A DNA stretch of 64,000 nt from Thiobacillus sp. (GTDB lineage Bacteria > Pseudomonadota > Gammaproteobacteria > Burkholderiales > Thiobacillaceae). Below the pieces are notes generated by a model. The model did not search any database. It was given only the letters and a program-made list of their open reading frames with translations, and was not told the origin of the DNA. The translations under genes and the position numbers were made by a program. The DNA lies in the NCBI GenBank assembly GCA_021166845.1, contig JAJPEP010000087.1, forward strand, positions 16,209 through 80,208. Reading direction: 5' to 3'. Position 1 is the first letter of the stretch, and the number at the start of each line of letters is the position of its first letter. Positions 56,244-64,000 of the stretch are shown piece by piece.

Positions 56244-57169
56244 AGATTCTTCTTACTGGCGCTACAGGTTTTCTTGGCACGCACCTTCTAGCTGATTTCC
56301 TGCATCGTAATTACCAAGTTCTCATAGCCAAGCGAGCAAGTACTGACATGAGTCGACTTATCGAGCGTTTTGGTGAACTAGATGCCTGGAACATTGAGGG
56401 GGATGAGTTGGAAAACATCTTCCGTATGCACCCCGATGTTGACGCAATCGTTCATGCGGCAACGGACTACGGTCGCGATAACTCAAGTCCGACAGCAACT
56501 TTTTGGGCCAATGAAGCGTTCCCGATCAGGTTGATTGAACTTGCAATGCAATACAAAATAGCTCTGTTTGTAAACATAGATACTTTTTTCAATTCCAACA
56601 AAGTGGCATACGACTATCTTGGAGCCTACACGCTATCCAAGCGACACTTCCAAGAATGGGGGCTTCACTGCGCAACCGTTGGCCGAATCGATTTTGTCAA
56701 CCTACGGTTATTTCATTTATATGGGCCTGGCGATGGGCTCGATAAATTCGTTCCGAACATGGTGGAACGTTGTTTGGCGGGCGAGGAAATTGACCTTTCG
56801 GATGGAAAGCAGAAGCGTGACTTCATTCACATTGACGATGCTGTTTCGGCCATAGGCGCAGTCTTGGAAGCGGAATTAGGCCGAGGGCACGGATATTGTC
56901 ATTACGATGTGGGTACAGGCACATCTATTCGCATTAGGGACTTTATGGAAACGGTGCAACGACTTTGCGCTAGCGGTGCAAAATTGAATTTCGGTATGCT
57001 GCCTACCAGGAAAGGCGAGTTTCAGGACTCCTGCGCAGATGCCAAGGCGTTGCGAGCGCTCGGGTGGGAGGCGAGGGTCGGAATCGAAGCGGGTATTCAG
57101 TCAGTGATTGAAGATGCTAGTCGACATGGACCACTCAGACTAGATAGCTTAGGGGGGAAAGCAGGATGA
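56240..57169 (+). CDS. NAD-dependent sugar epimerase/reductase, CDP-abequose-synthase-like
   Basis: A 309-residue extended short-chain dehydrogenase: ILLTGATGFLGTHLLADFL (NAD site), IVHAATDYGRDN, and YTLSKRHFQEW with catalytic Tyr/Lys; the usual active-site Ser is in the TFFNSNKVAYDYLG segment. GDGLDKFVPNMVERCL and KRDFIHIDDAVSAI follow. It most resembles CDP-abequose/paratose synthases, which would use the product of RfbF-RfbG-RfbH coded further on. The start is TTG at 56240 overlapping the gtrA stop. Substrate inferred from context. Confidence 0.75.
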   Translation: MKILLTGATGFLGTHLLADFLHRNYQVLIAKRASTDMSRLIERFGELDAWNIEGDELENIFRMHPDVDAIVHAATDYGRDNSSPTATFWANEAFPIRLIELAMQYKIALFVNIDTFFNSNKVAYDYLGAYTLSKRHFQEWGLHCATVGRIDFVNLRLFHLYGPGDGLDKFVPNMVERCLAGEEIDLSDGKQKRDFIHIDDAVSAIGAVLEAELGRGHGYCHYDVGTGTSIRIRDFMETVQRLCASGAKLNFGMLPTRKGEFQDSCADAKALRALGWEARVGIEAGIQSVIEDASRHGPLRLDSLGGKAG

Positions 57170-58152
57170 CCCAACACAAAAAATTAATCTCGCTCATCAT
57201 CCCTGTCTTCAATGAAGAGGAAAACATTTTCCCTCTCTACAAAGCAGTAAGCCCAATCATCAGCGATTGCGCAGACAAATATGACTTCGAGCTGGTCTTT
57301 ACAGATAACCACAGCGTCGACAGTACATTTGCTAAACTCAGCGAATTACGTGAGATTGATCCGCGGGTGCGCGTGTTCCGTTTCTCGCGCAATTTCGGTT
57401 ATCAAAAATCCATTCTCACTGGATACCTTAAAGCGCGTGGCGATGCGCTGATCCAGCTTGATTGTGATTTGCAGGATCCGCCCGATCTTATCCCTGAATT
57501 CCTGAAACACTGGGAAGACGGGTGCGCCGTGGTATATGGTGTGCGACAAAGCCGCCGAGAAAACGCGGTACTACACTATGCTCGGAAACTGTTTTATCGA
57601 TTAGCAAACTACTTGAGTGAAGATGACTTACCTGTAGATGTTGGTGATTTTAGGTTAATTGACAGGAAGGTAGTGGATGTACTGCGGCAAGTAGATGATG
57701 CGCAACCCTATTTGCGTGGAATGATTGCCGCAATGGGATTCAAACAGCATGGGATTAAATACGACAGATGTGGTCGTAAGCATGGACAAAGCAATTTCCG
57801 TTTTAAAGACTTGATCGGGCTTGCGCTGGACGGCATTCTTAATCATTCCATCGTTCCTTTGCGATTCGCTACTTTTTTTGGTGTAGGTGTAACCGTTCTG
57901 ACTCTTCTAGCAATTTTAGGTTACGTTGTGGGCAAATTAATGTTTGGTTTTAATTGGCCAGCAGGCTTTACTACACTAACTGTTTTAGTGTTGGCTGGCA
58001 TAAGCGTGAACGCATTGTTTCTAGGCATTATTGGGGAATATCTCGGGCGAATTTACCAACAGGTGAAGAGGCGGCCTTTGGTCATTGTTGAAGCCGAGCT
58101 TGACGATCTTGGAGCCAGCCATGCCGGACTGGATAAAATATATGCAAGGTAA
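57166..58152 (+). CDS. gtrB: GtrB-type polyprenyl-phosphate glycosyltransferase
   Basis: A 328-residue GT2 enzyme that loads a sugar onto undecaprenyl phosphate. Catalytic part: SLIIPVFNEEENIFPLYKAV, FTDNHSVDSTF, RFSRNFGYQKSILTGYLKA, and QLDCDLQDPPDLI with the DxD motif. Two C-terminal membrane helices (FFGVGVTVLTLLAILGYVVG, LTVLVLAGISVNALFLGIIG) and the ending GEYLGRIYQQVKRRP are typical of GtrB/DPM1 enzymes. Starts 4 nt inside the preceding gene. Confidence 0.92.
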   Translation: MTQHKKLISLIIPVFNEEENIFPLYKAVSPIISDCADKYDFELVFTDNHSVDSTFAKLSELREIDPRVRVFRFSRNFGYQKSILTGYLKARGDALIQLDCDLQDPPDLIPEFLKHWEDGCAVVYGVRQSRRENAVLHYARKLFYRLANYLSEDDLPVDVGDFRLIDRKVVDVLRQVDDAQPYLRGMIAAMGFKQHGIKYDRCGRKHGQSNFRFKDLIGLALDGILNHSIVPLRFATFFGVGVTVLTLLAILGYVVGKLMFGFNWPAGFTTLTVLVLAGISVNALFLGIIGEYLGRIYQQVKRRPLVIVEAELDDLGASHAGLDKIYAR

Positions 58153-60469
58153 TATCCAATTGGTTTTTCAACGCATTTACTGGCAGTCACTAAACAAGAA
58201 CACAGAAATCCAAAGTCTTGTATGGGCGCTTATTCTTTCAACTATATTTTTTAGCCCTTATTTGTTCACGGCAAATCCCCAGTTCAATTTTTTTGGCGAT
58301 GTGGCCATTCTGTATTTTCCACAATTTGTCGAGGGATACCATATGGCCAGGAGCGGGGCTCTGACTGGCATTGACTTCCTGACGAGCAATGGTTCAACGA
58401 CTTATTTCCTTAGACCGAATATCCCCGTCTATTATCCCCCCTACCAATTAACCTATTTGCTGTTTCATTTCGAAACCATTGAGGAGCTTGCTCGCGCATT
58501 TGTATTCATCGCGTATGCACACTCTGTATTGGCGGCCTATTACTGCATGCGAATAGGGCGTAAGTATTTTCAAATGGACCATGGAACATCGCTGCTGTTT
58601 TCAGTGTTGTATTTTGGTGCAATTTCATACTATGCATTTACCGCCCCCCCTTTTTATTATGTCGCCGCTCTTTTTCCCTTCTTGCTTTATTTCGCTCTTC
58701 AGTCAGTCGAAAAACCGGGTTGGTGGCGCCTGTCGCTACACTCATTTCCCTATGCAATGGTTTTTCTTTCGGGCTATCTGCCATTGGACGTAAATGCGGT
58801 ATTGATAGCATTATTGTTTGCAGTAGTTTATTTCTGGCAGAACAAAAATGACGAGACTAAAAATTTTGGCCTGCTTCTAATAAAGCTGCTTGCGCCTGTT
58901 GCGTTGGCTAGCGTTATCGTGCTGACGTTATACTTGGCTATGTTTTTGTACCACAAGCAAGTGCCAGGCGTAGCTGAGGGGGTTTGGCACTCTGCGCATC
59001 AATTTTCATTTGAGTCTAAAGATATCTTTGCTCTTTTATCCAGATCGTTCCCATCTAGCAATCCCGGTACAGGAACTCCATTCGTTAGATTAGGACTTGC
59101 TCCAGTATTTATTCTTGTCCTCGCCTATTCTCAACGGAAAAAGCTAGCGATAACGCCATCAGATGCAAAAATCATTGCCTTGTCACTACTGATATTTTCT
59201 TTTTATCTGCTGCTCGCATTTGGTCAAGCATCGGGTTTGCCCGATTTATTTTATTTTATGGTGCCGGTGATTGGGAAGATGCACCTGTATGGGCGTTACC
59301 TTCTGATCGCTTCATTTTTCTTTTATTTGGCGGTCGCAATTTCTTTTAAGTATCTTGTTCAGATACGAGGGGAATTACGTATCGGGCGCTGGCTAGCTGT
59401 TCTTTTCCTAATTATGTTTGCCGCAGAAGGCTACATCCAGATTAGCCACCCAGAGTGGATCAATCTCAAGTTATTGGTTATTGAGCTTTTGATGATTGGT
59501 CTGATGTTGATTGCCCTAACAGCCAAACAGAATTTCTATGCATTCGCGGGTGTTATTGGGGTATCTTTTTTTATACATGCTGCAAATTTCAATTCCTATA
59601 CAAACTCATTTAATCAAGTCGCGGTTGGCCCCTATAAAAATGACGTTGCTTTCTCTCCGGAACGCCGAGAATCCATGAATAATTATTTTAAGCAGAATTC
59701 GAATAAATATTTAATAAAATATGTCGACATAACCTCCGGTATAGAAAAACCGAATGGAGTCATGCTTAACTTCCCTTGGATGGCAAGGGATAAATTAAAA
59801 TTATCAAACTATATGGGTTATGAGCCTCATATGGCAGTAGATCGTGACTATATGACCAAATTTCCATATCCCTATTATGGAAAAATCAACGTGCCTTGGC
59901 TACTTCGCACCGGTGCTGATTTTGTTATTTACGATCAAGCTGCTTGGGTAATTATTTCTGCTGAGCTAGAGCAATGGATTGATAAAAATGTTCCGGAACT
60001 TGATCTTTGGTATGGATATAAAGCAGCGAAACTGAAAGATGCATCAGGGCTAGTGGAATATATTCCAAATCGAAACAAAGGGGATTTCGACAATGGCATT
60101 GTGCGGGTTTCAAATGCCTCTGGAACGGCGATAGTCACTGGTTTTGAAACGGATTTTGTGTCGCATGTTCATTTTCAGGTCGAAAGCACTTCATCGGTCA
60201 TGGTGCGCTACGCGCTTTTCCCTAACAAGATGATGGAGCTTCGTGTGAATGGCGAGCGTTCCGATGTGATACTCAAGGATGGTTTGTTGGAATTTTCCTT
60301 GCCCCCCGGTCAACACTTGGTTGAATACAAGTACAAAAATCCGTTACATCAATCATTTATTATTGTTTATCTCGTTTATCTTATTTATCTCATAAGCATA
60401 ATTGGTTGGCGAGGTTGGATGGAATTTCGCTCATTTCGTTTAAAACAGCAAAATAAAGCAGGGGTGTAA
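58121..60469 (+). CDS. Large membrane protein, YfhO/GtrC-like sugar transferase
   Basis: A 782-residue protein with about 12 hydrophobic helices and a soluble C-terminal region (about 520-740). The early loop [20 protein letters not shown] carries the acidic pair common in GT-C transferases that use polyprenyl-phosphate sugars. It probably puts the GtrB-charged sugar onto the polysaccharide in the periplasm, as the serotype-specific third member of a gtr operon. ATG 58121 has GGAG 7 nt upstream and lies inside the end of gtrB. AT-rich codon use. Confidence 0.7.
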   Translation: MPDWIKYMQGNIQLVFQRIYWQSLNKNTEIQSLVWALILSTIFFSPYLFTANPQFNFFGDVAILYFPQFVEGYHMARSGALTGIDFLTSNGSTTYFLRPNIPVYYPPYQLTYLLFHFETIEELARAFVFIAYAHSVLAAYYCMRIGRKYFQMDHGTSLLFSVLYFGAISYYAFTAPPFYYVAALFPFLLYFALQSVEKPGWWRLSLHSFPYAMVFLSGYLPLDVNAVLIALLFAVVYFWQNKNDETKNFGLLLIKLLAPVALASVIVLTLYLAMFLYHKQVPGVAEGVWHSAHQFSFESKDIFALLSRSFPSSNPGTGTPFVRLGLAPVFILVLAYSQRKKLAITPSDAKIIALSLLIFSFYLLLAFGQASGLPDLFYFMVPVIGKMHLYGRYLLIASFFFYLAVAISFKYLVQIRGELRIGRWLAVLFLIMFAAEGYIQISHPEWINLKLLVIELLMIGLMLIALTAKQNFYAFAGVIGVSFFIHAANFNSYTNSFNQVAVGPYKNDVAFSPERRESMNNYFKQNSNKYLIKYVDITSGIEKPNGVMLNFPWMARDKLKLSNYMGYEPHMAVDRDYMTKFPYPYYGKINVPWLLRTGADFVIYDQAAWVIISAELEQWIDKNVPELDLWYGYKAAKLKDASGLVEYIPNRNKGDFDNGIVRVSNASGTAIVTGFETDFVSHVHFQVESTSSVMVRYALFPNKMMELRVNGERSDVILKDGLLEFSLPPGQHLVEYKYKNPLHQSFIIVYLVYLIYLISIIGWRGWMEFRSFRLKQQNKAGV

Positions 60470-60473
60470 AGAT

Positions 60474-61247
60474 ATGAAAGCGGTCATTCTTGCGGGTGGT
60501 TTGGGAACTCGCATTTCAGAAGAAACTCACCTCAAGCCTAAGCCTATGGTGGAAATTGGCGGGAAGCCCATCCTCTGGCACATCCTGAAAACCTATTCCG
60601 CTCATGGCGTAAACGATTTCATTATCTGCTGTGGCTATAAGGGTTATGTCATCAAAGAATATTTCGCCAATTATTTCTTGCACATGTCAGATGTCACTTT
60701 TGATATGGCCGATAATCAAATGCACGTTCATCACCGCTACGCTGAGCCTTGGCGGGTGACTTTGGTCGATACCGGTGAAGAAACCATGACTGGTGGACGT
60801 CTAAAGCGTGTCGCGCCTTATCTACAAGGTGAAGAGGTCTTCTGCTTCACTTATGGTGACGGTTTGAGTGATGTAAACATCACTGAGCTTATTGCATTTC
60901 ACAAGGCGCAAGGCGTCAAGGCCACGCTCACCGCCACATTGCCCCCTGGTCGCTTTGGCGCGCTGGACTTTGAGGGTAACAGGGTTCGCACCTTCAAGGA
61001 AAAGCCAAAGGGAGACGGTGCCATGATCAACGGCGGTTTTTTTGTACTATCCCCAGCGGTGATCGATTACATCCAAAACGATGCAACCATCTGGGAGCGT
61101 GACCCACTGGAAAAACTAGCTGAGGAAGGTCAACTTGCCGCCTTTCAACACCAAGGTTTCTGGCAGCCCATGGACACCCTGCGGGACAAGGTTCATCTGG
61201 AAGAGTTGTGGGCTAGCGGCAAAGCTCCATGGAAGTCTTGGAAATGA
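60474..61247 (+). CDS. rfbF: Glucose-1-phosphate cytidylyltransferase
   Basis: Makes CDP-glucose from CTP and glucose-1-phosphate. 257 residues with the nucleotidyltransferase start [48 protein letters not shown], and [10 protein letters not shown]. First step of CDP-3,6-dideoxyhexose synthesis. Its stop overlaps the rfbG start (ATGA). Confidence 0.96.
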   Translation: MKAVILAGGLGTRISEETHLKPKPMVEIGGKPILWHILKTYSAHGVNDFIICCGYKGYVIKEYFANYFLHMSDVTFDMADNQMHVHHRYAEPWRVTLVDTGEETMTGGRLKRVAPYLQGEEVFCFTYGDGLSDVNITELIAFHKAQGVKATLTATLPPGRFGALDFEGNRVRTFKEKPKGDGAMINGGFFVLSPAVIDYIQNDATIWERDPLEKLAEEGQLAAFQHQGFWQPMDTLRDKVHLEELWASGKAPWKSWK

Positions 61248-62320
61248 ATCCGGCCTTCTGGCGCGGCAAGCGCGTTTTTCTAACGGGACACACAGGTTTC
61301 AAGGGAAGCTGGATGTCTCTTTGGCTTCAGTCTCTGGGCGTGGAACTCACAGGCTTTGCACTTCAGCCCCCAACACAACCTAGCCTGTTCGATGAGGCCA
61401 GAGTAGCGCAAGGCATGCGCTCCATCATTGGCGACATTCGCGATCTGACCTGTTTGCAGAAGGCCATGCAGGAATGTCAGCCTGAAATTGTCATTCACAT
61501 GGCGGCACAACCTCTGGTGCGGTATTCCTATGACAATCCAGTGGAAACCTACGCCACTAACGTTATGGGCACCGTGCACTTACTCGAAGCCGTGCGCCAT
61601 ACTCCCAGCGCCAAAGCAGTCGTCAACATCACTACTGACAAATGCTACGAAAACCGAGAATGGGTATGGGGCTACCGTGAGAATGAGCCCATGGGCGGCT
61701 ATGATCCTTACAGCAACAGCAAAGGGTGCGCTGAGCTGGTTACTGCTGCCTACCGCTCATCTTTTTTCAACCCTCAGGCATATCACCAACACGGCGTAGC
61801 CATTGCTTCTGTACGTGCCGGCAATGTTATTGGCGGTGGAGACTGGGCGCATGACCGCCTCATCCCTGATATTCTTGCTGCTTTTGAAGCAGGTCGGCCT
61901 GTCATTATCCGCAACCCCAACTCAATCCGCCCTTGGCAGCATGTGATGGAACCCCTGCGTGGCTACATAATGCTGGCTGAGCAACTTTACACCCATGGAC
62001 CAGAATTTGCAGAGGGTTGGAACTTTGGGCCCAACGATGAAGATGCTCGCCCGGTAGAGTGGATAGTCAATGAGCTCGCCAGCCTGTGGGGTCAAGGCGC
62101 TACATGGCAACTGGCCGGAGGTGAACACCCACATGAAGCCACATACCTCAAGCTGGATATCTCCAAGGCACGCAGCCGGTTGAACTGGCACCCCGCTCTG
62201 CGCTTGGGTGATGCATTGAAAATGATCACGGAATGGACCAAACAAAGGCAGGCAGCGGCCGACACCCAAGCCATCACCCTTGACCAGATCCTTACTTACC
62301 AAAAAATGACGAGTATTTAA
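61244..62320 (+). CDS. rfbG: CDP-glucose 4,6-dehydratase
   Basis: Converts CDP-glucose to CDP-4-keto-6-deoxyglucose. 358 residues: [22 protein letters not shown] (NAD site), [39 protein letters not shown] with the catalytic Thr-Asp-Lys, and the Tyr/Lys in [14 protein letters not shown]. The ATG at 61244 overlaps the rfbF stop; an upstream in-frame ATG at 61229 is less likely. Confidence 0.95.
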   Translation: MNPAFWRGKRVFLTGHTGFKGSWMSLWLQSLGVELTGFALQPPTQPSLFDEARVAQGMRSIIGDIRDLTCLQKAMQECQPEIVIHMAAQPLVRYSYDNPVETYATNVMGTVHLLEAVRHTPSAKAVVNITTDKCYENREWVWGYRENEPMGGYDPYSNSKGCAELVTAAYRSSFFNPQAYHQHGVAIASVRAGNVIGGGDWAHDRLIPDILAAFEAGRPVIIRNPNSIRPWQHVMEPLRGYIMLAEQLYTHGPEFAEGWNFGPNDEDARPVEWIVNELASLWGQGATWQLAGGEHPHEATYLKLDISKARSRLNWHPALRLGDALKMITEWTKQRQAAADTQAITLDQILTYQKMTSI

Positions 62321-62323
62321 ACC

Positions 62324-63649
62324 ATGCAAACCACAGAAACCCAAGCCATCCGAGAACAAATTGCCGCTCTGGTAGAGCAATATGCCGCCATCTCGCTGGC
62401 TCCTCAGCCATTTTTGCCTGGAACCTCCACCGTACCACCTTCCGGAAAATTGCTGGATGCGGCAGAGCTAAAGAACATGGTGGATGCTTCACTGGACGGC
62501 TGGCTTACAACTGGTCGTTTCAACGACGAATTTGAGCAACGCTTAGCCAAGTTTTTGGGGGTCAAATACCTCATGACCGTAAATTCCGGCTCATCTGCAA
62601 ACCTGGTTGCGTTTTCCACTCTCACTTCACATAAGCTGGGTGACCGGGCCATCAAACCAGGCGATGAAGTCATAGGCGTAGCGGCTGGCTTCCCCACCAC
62701 CGTCAACCCCATCATCCAGTTTGGCGCGGTACCGGTGTTTGTGGATGTGGAGCTTGGCACTTACAACATAGATGCCAACAAGATTGAAGCCGCCATTAGC
62801 CCGAAAACCAAGGCTATCATGTTGGCCCATACCCTGGGCAACCCATACAACCTTGGCGTCATCAAAGCTCTATGTGAAAAATATCACCTTTGGCTGATTG
62901 AAGATTGCTGCGATGCGCTCGGCTCCAGTTACAACGGTCAGCTTGTTGGTACATTTGGCGATTTGGGCACACTTAGCTTTTATCCTGCCCACCATATCAC
63001 CATGGGCGAGGGAGGGGCGGTGTTCACCAACAACAGTGAACTAAAGCAGATCGCTGAAAGTTTTCGCGACTGGGGCCGCGACTGCTACTGCCCGCCCGGC
63101 AAGGACAACACCTGCGGTAAACGTTTTTGCTGGAAACTGGGTAACCTCCCCGAAGGTTATGACCACAAATACACTTACAGCCACCTGGGTTTCAATCTCA
63201 AAATTACGGATATGCAGGCCGCTTGTGGTCTTGCCCAGCTCGATAAGGCCCACCGCTTTATCCAAGCCCGCAAAGACAACTTTGCTTTTCTGAAGGAGCG
63301 CTTAGCCAGTTGCGAGGAGTTTCTTATCCTCCCCTATGCTACTCCGGGTTCCGACCCCTCCTGGTTTGGATTTCCTGTCACGCTCAAAGCCAGCGCTCCC
63401 GTTAATCGCGTAGACATACTGCGCTACCTGGACCAAAGCAAGGTGGGTACCCGCCTGCTGTTTGCCGGCAACCTTACCCGTCAGCCTTACATGGAGGGTC
63501 GAAACTACCGTGTGAGTGGTGATCTAATCAACACAGATATCGTCATGAACAATACCTTCTGGATTGGCTTACATCCGGCACTGACAAAAGAAATGCTGGA
63601 ATATTCTGCCTTAAAAATAGAGCATTTCCTAGGTGTAAACTTTGATTAA
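62324..63649 (+). CDS. rfbH: CDP-4-keto-6-deoxy-glucose 3-dehydrase (E1)
   Basis: PLP/iron-sulfur enzyme that removes the C3 hydroxyl of CDP-4-keto-6-deoxyglucose. 441 residues. It belongs to the DegT/DnrJ/EryC1 fold but has His in place of the PLP-binding Lys ([13 protein letters not shown]), diagnostic for E1. The 2Fe-2S cysteines are in [17 protein letters not shown]. It needs a flavin/iron-sulfur reductase (RfbI/E3), which is not coded in this window. Last gene of the rfbF-rfbG-rfbH run. Confidence 0.95.
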   Translation: MQTTETQAIREQIAALVEQYAAISLAPQPFLPGTSTVPPSGKLLDAAELKNMVDASLDGWLTTGRFNDEFEQRLAKFLGVKYLMTVNSGSSANLVAFSTLTSHKLGDRAIKPGDEVIGVAAGFPTTVNPIIQFGAVPVFVDVELGTYNIDANKIEAAISPKTKAIMLAHTLGNPYNLGVIKALCEKYHLWLIEDCCDALGSSYNGQLVGTFGDLGTLSFYPAHHITMGEGGAVFTNNSELKQIAESFRDWGRDCYCPPGKDNTCGKRFCWKLGNLPEGYDHKYTYSHLGFNLKITDMQAACGLAQLDKAHRFIQARKDNFAFLKERLASCEEFLILPYATPGSDPSWFGFPVTLKASAPVNRVDILRYLDQSKVGTRLLFAGNLTRQPYMEGRNYRVSGDLINTDIVMNNTFWIGLHPALTKEMLEYSALKIEHFLGVNFD

Positions 63650-63679
63650 CTAGACTCTTTTTATGGTTGGGATTTGATT

Positions 63680-64000
63680 TTGAAAAAAGCACTTATCACC
63701 GGCGTTACCGGCCAGGACGGCGCCTACCTTGCCGAATTCCTGCTGGGCAAGGGCTACGAAGTCCACGGCATCAAGCGCCGCACGTCCCTCTTCAACACCG
63801 ACCGCATCGACCACCTGTATCAGGACCCGCACGAGACCGGCCGCAAGTTCATCCTGCACCACGGCGACCTCACCGACTCCTCCAGCCTCATCCGCATCAT
63901 CCAGCAGGTGCGGCCCGACGAAATCTACAACCTCGCCGCGCAGTCCCACGTCGCCGTCAGCTTCGAAGAACCCGAATACACCGCCAACTCCGACGCCCTG
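63680..64000 (+). CDS. gmd: GDP-mannose 4,6-dehydratase, 5' part (cut by window end)
   Basis: The frame opens at TTG 63680 and runs to the window end (107 codons seen): [19 protein letters not shown] (NADP site), [53 protein letters not shown]. Makes GDP-4-keto-6-deoxymannose for Fcl. Codon use is GC-rich, unlike the preceding island and like the genes before 47 kb, so this is probably the right edge of the AT-rich block. Confidence 0.94.
   Translation, partial: MKKALITGVTGQDGAYLAEFLLGKGYEVHGIKRRTSLFNTDRIDHLYQDPHETGRKFILHHGDLTDSSSLIRIIQQVRPDEIYNLAAQSHVAVSFEEPEYTANSDAL

Overview
The window looks like a chromosomal segment of a sulfur-oxidising, autotrophic betaproteobacterium close to Thiobacillus. 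The pointers are a form II RuBisCO operon (cbbR / cbbM-cbbQ-cbbO), a DsrC/TusE-type sulfur-relay protein between housekeeping pur genes, several rhodaneses, a RegB/RegA redox pair, copper uptake genes, and high-GC codon use up to about 47.2 kb. The organism call is inference from gene content; no rRNA or tRNA gene was seen.

Layout. 0.1-8.3 kb: metK, a bactofilin, an MFS exporter, a toxin-antitoxin patch (toxin frameshifted, antitoxins intact), a hydrolase, a GST-like protein, a DUF4160/DUF2442 pair and a nucleotide-sugar epimerase. 8.4-16.1 kb: waaA, a TolC-type channel, a rhodanese, a Pcm-like methyltransferase, then a TPP riboswitch with three tandem hairpins in front of thiC, and a SEC-C protein. 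16.2-24.9 kb: a Phd/RelE pair, uppP, regA-regB, an OprC/NosA-type copper receptor with a PCu(A)C chaperone, argB, an EVE protein and a TauE permease. 25.1-29.7 kb: a complete DSF quorum-sensing locus, rpfF converging on rpfG-rpfC as in Xanthomonas. 29.8-39.0 kb: a hydrolase, a PerM permease whose frame runs without a stop into purC, purM-purN, two DUF3108 proteins, DUF192, purK-purE. 39.2-47.2 kb: DsrC/TusE, rhodanese, cbbR, cbbM, cbbQ, a REP-associated tyrosine transposase (RAYT), cbbO. 47.2-63.65 kb: an AT-richer surface-polysaccharide island (glycosyltransferases, fcl, Wzm/Wzt ABC exporter, sulfotransferase, gtr-like operon, rfbF-rfbG-rfbH), followed by the start of a high-GC gmd cut by the window edge.

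Main observation. Between 36.1 and 46.1 kb there are 20 copies of a REP-type palindrome: a GTAG foot followed by GGTGCAC-(3 nt)-GTGCACC, mostly in head-to-head pairs. They cluster around the RAYT gene lying inside the cbb operon. One pair lies in the cbbM leader, one unit supplies the stop codon of the DUF192 gene, and two pairs lie in frame inside cbbO, adding about 16 and 20 residues to the RuBisCO activase subunit. Stem variants change both arms together. This resembles in-frame palindromic elements of Rickettsia, but with a likely mobilising RAYT next door.

The polysaccharide island has signs of patchwork assembly: a C-terminal scrap of manC at its left edge, fcl separated from gmd by about 14 kb, a frameshifted lipoprotein gene, a GC-rich block without recognisable genes, and a sulfotransferase gene that ends abruptly in coiled-coil repeats.
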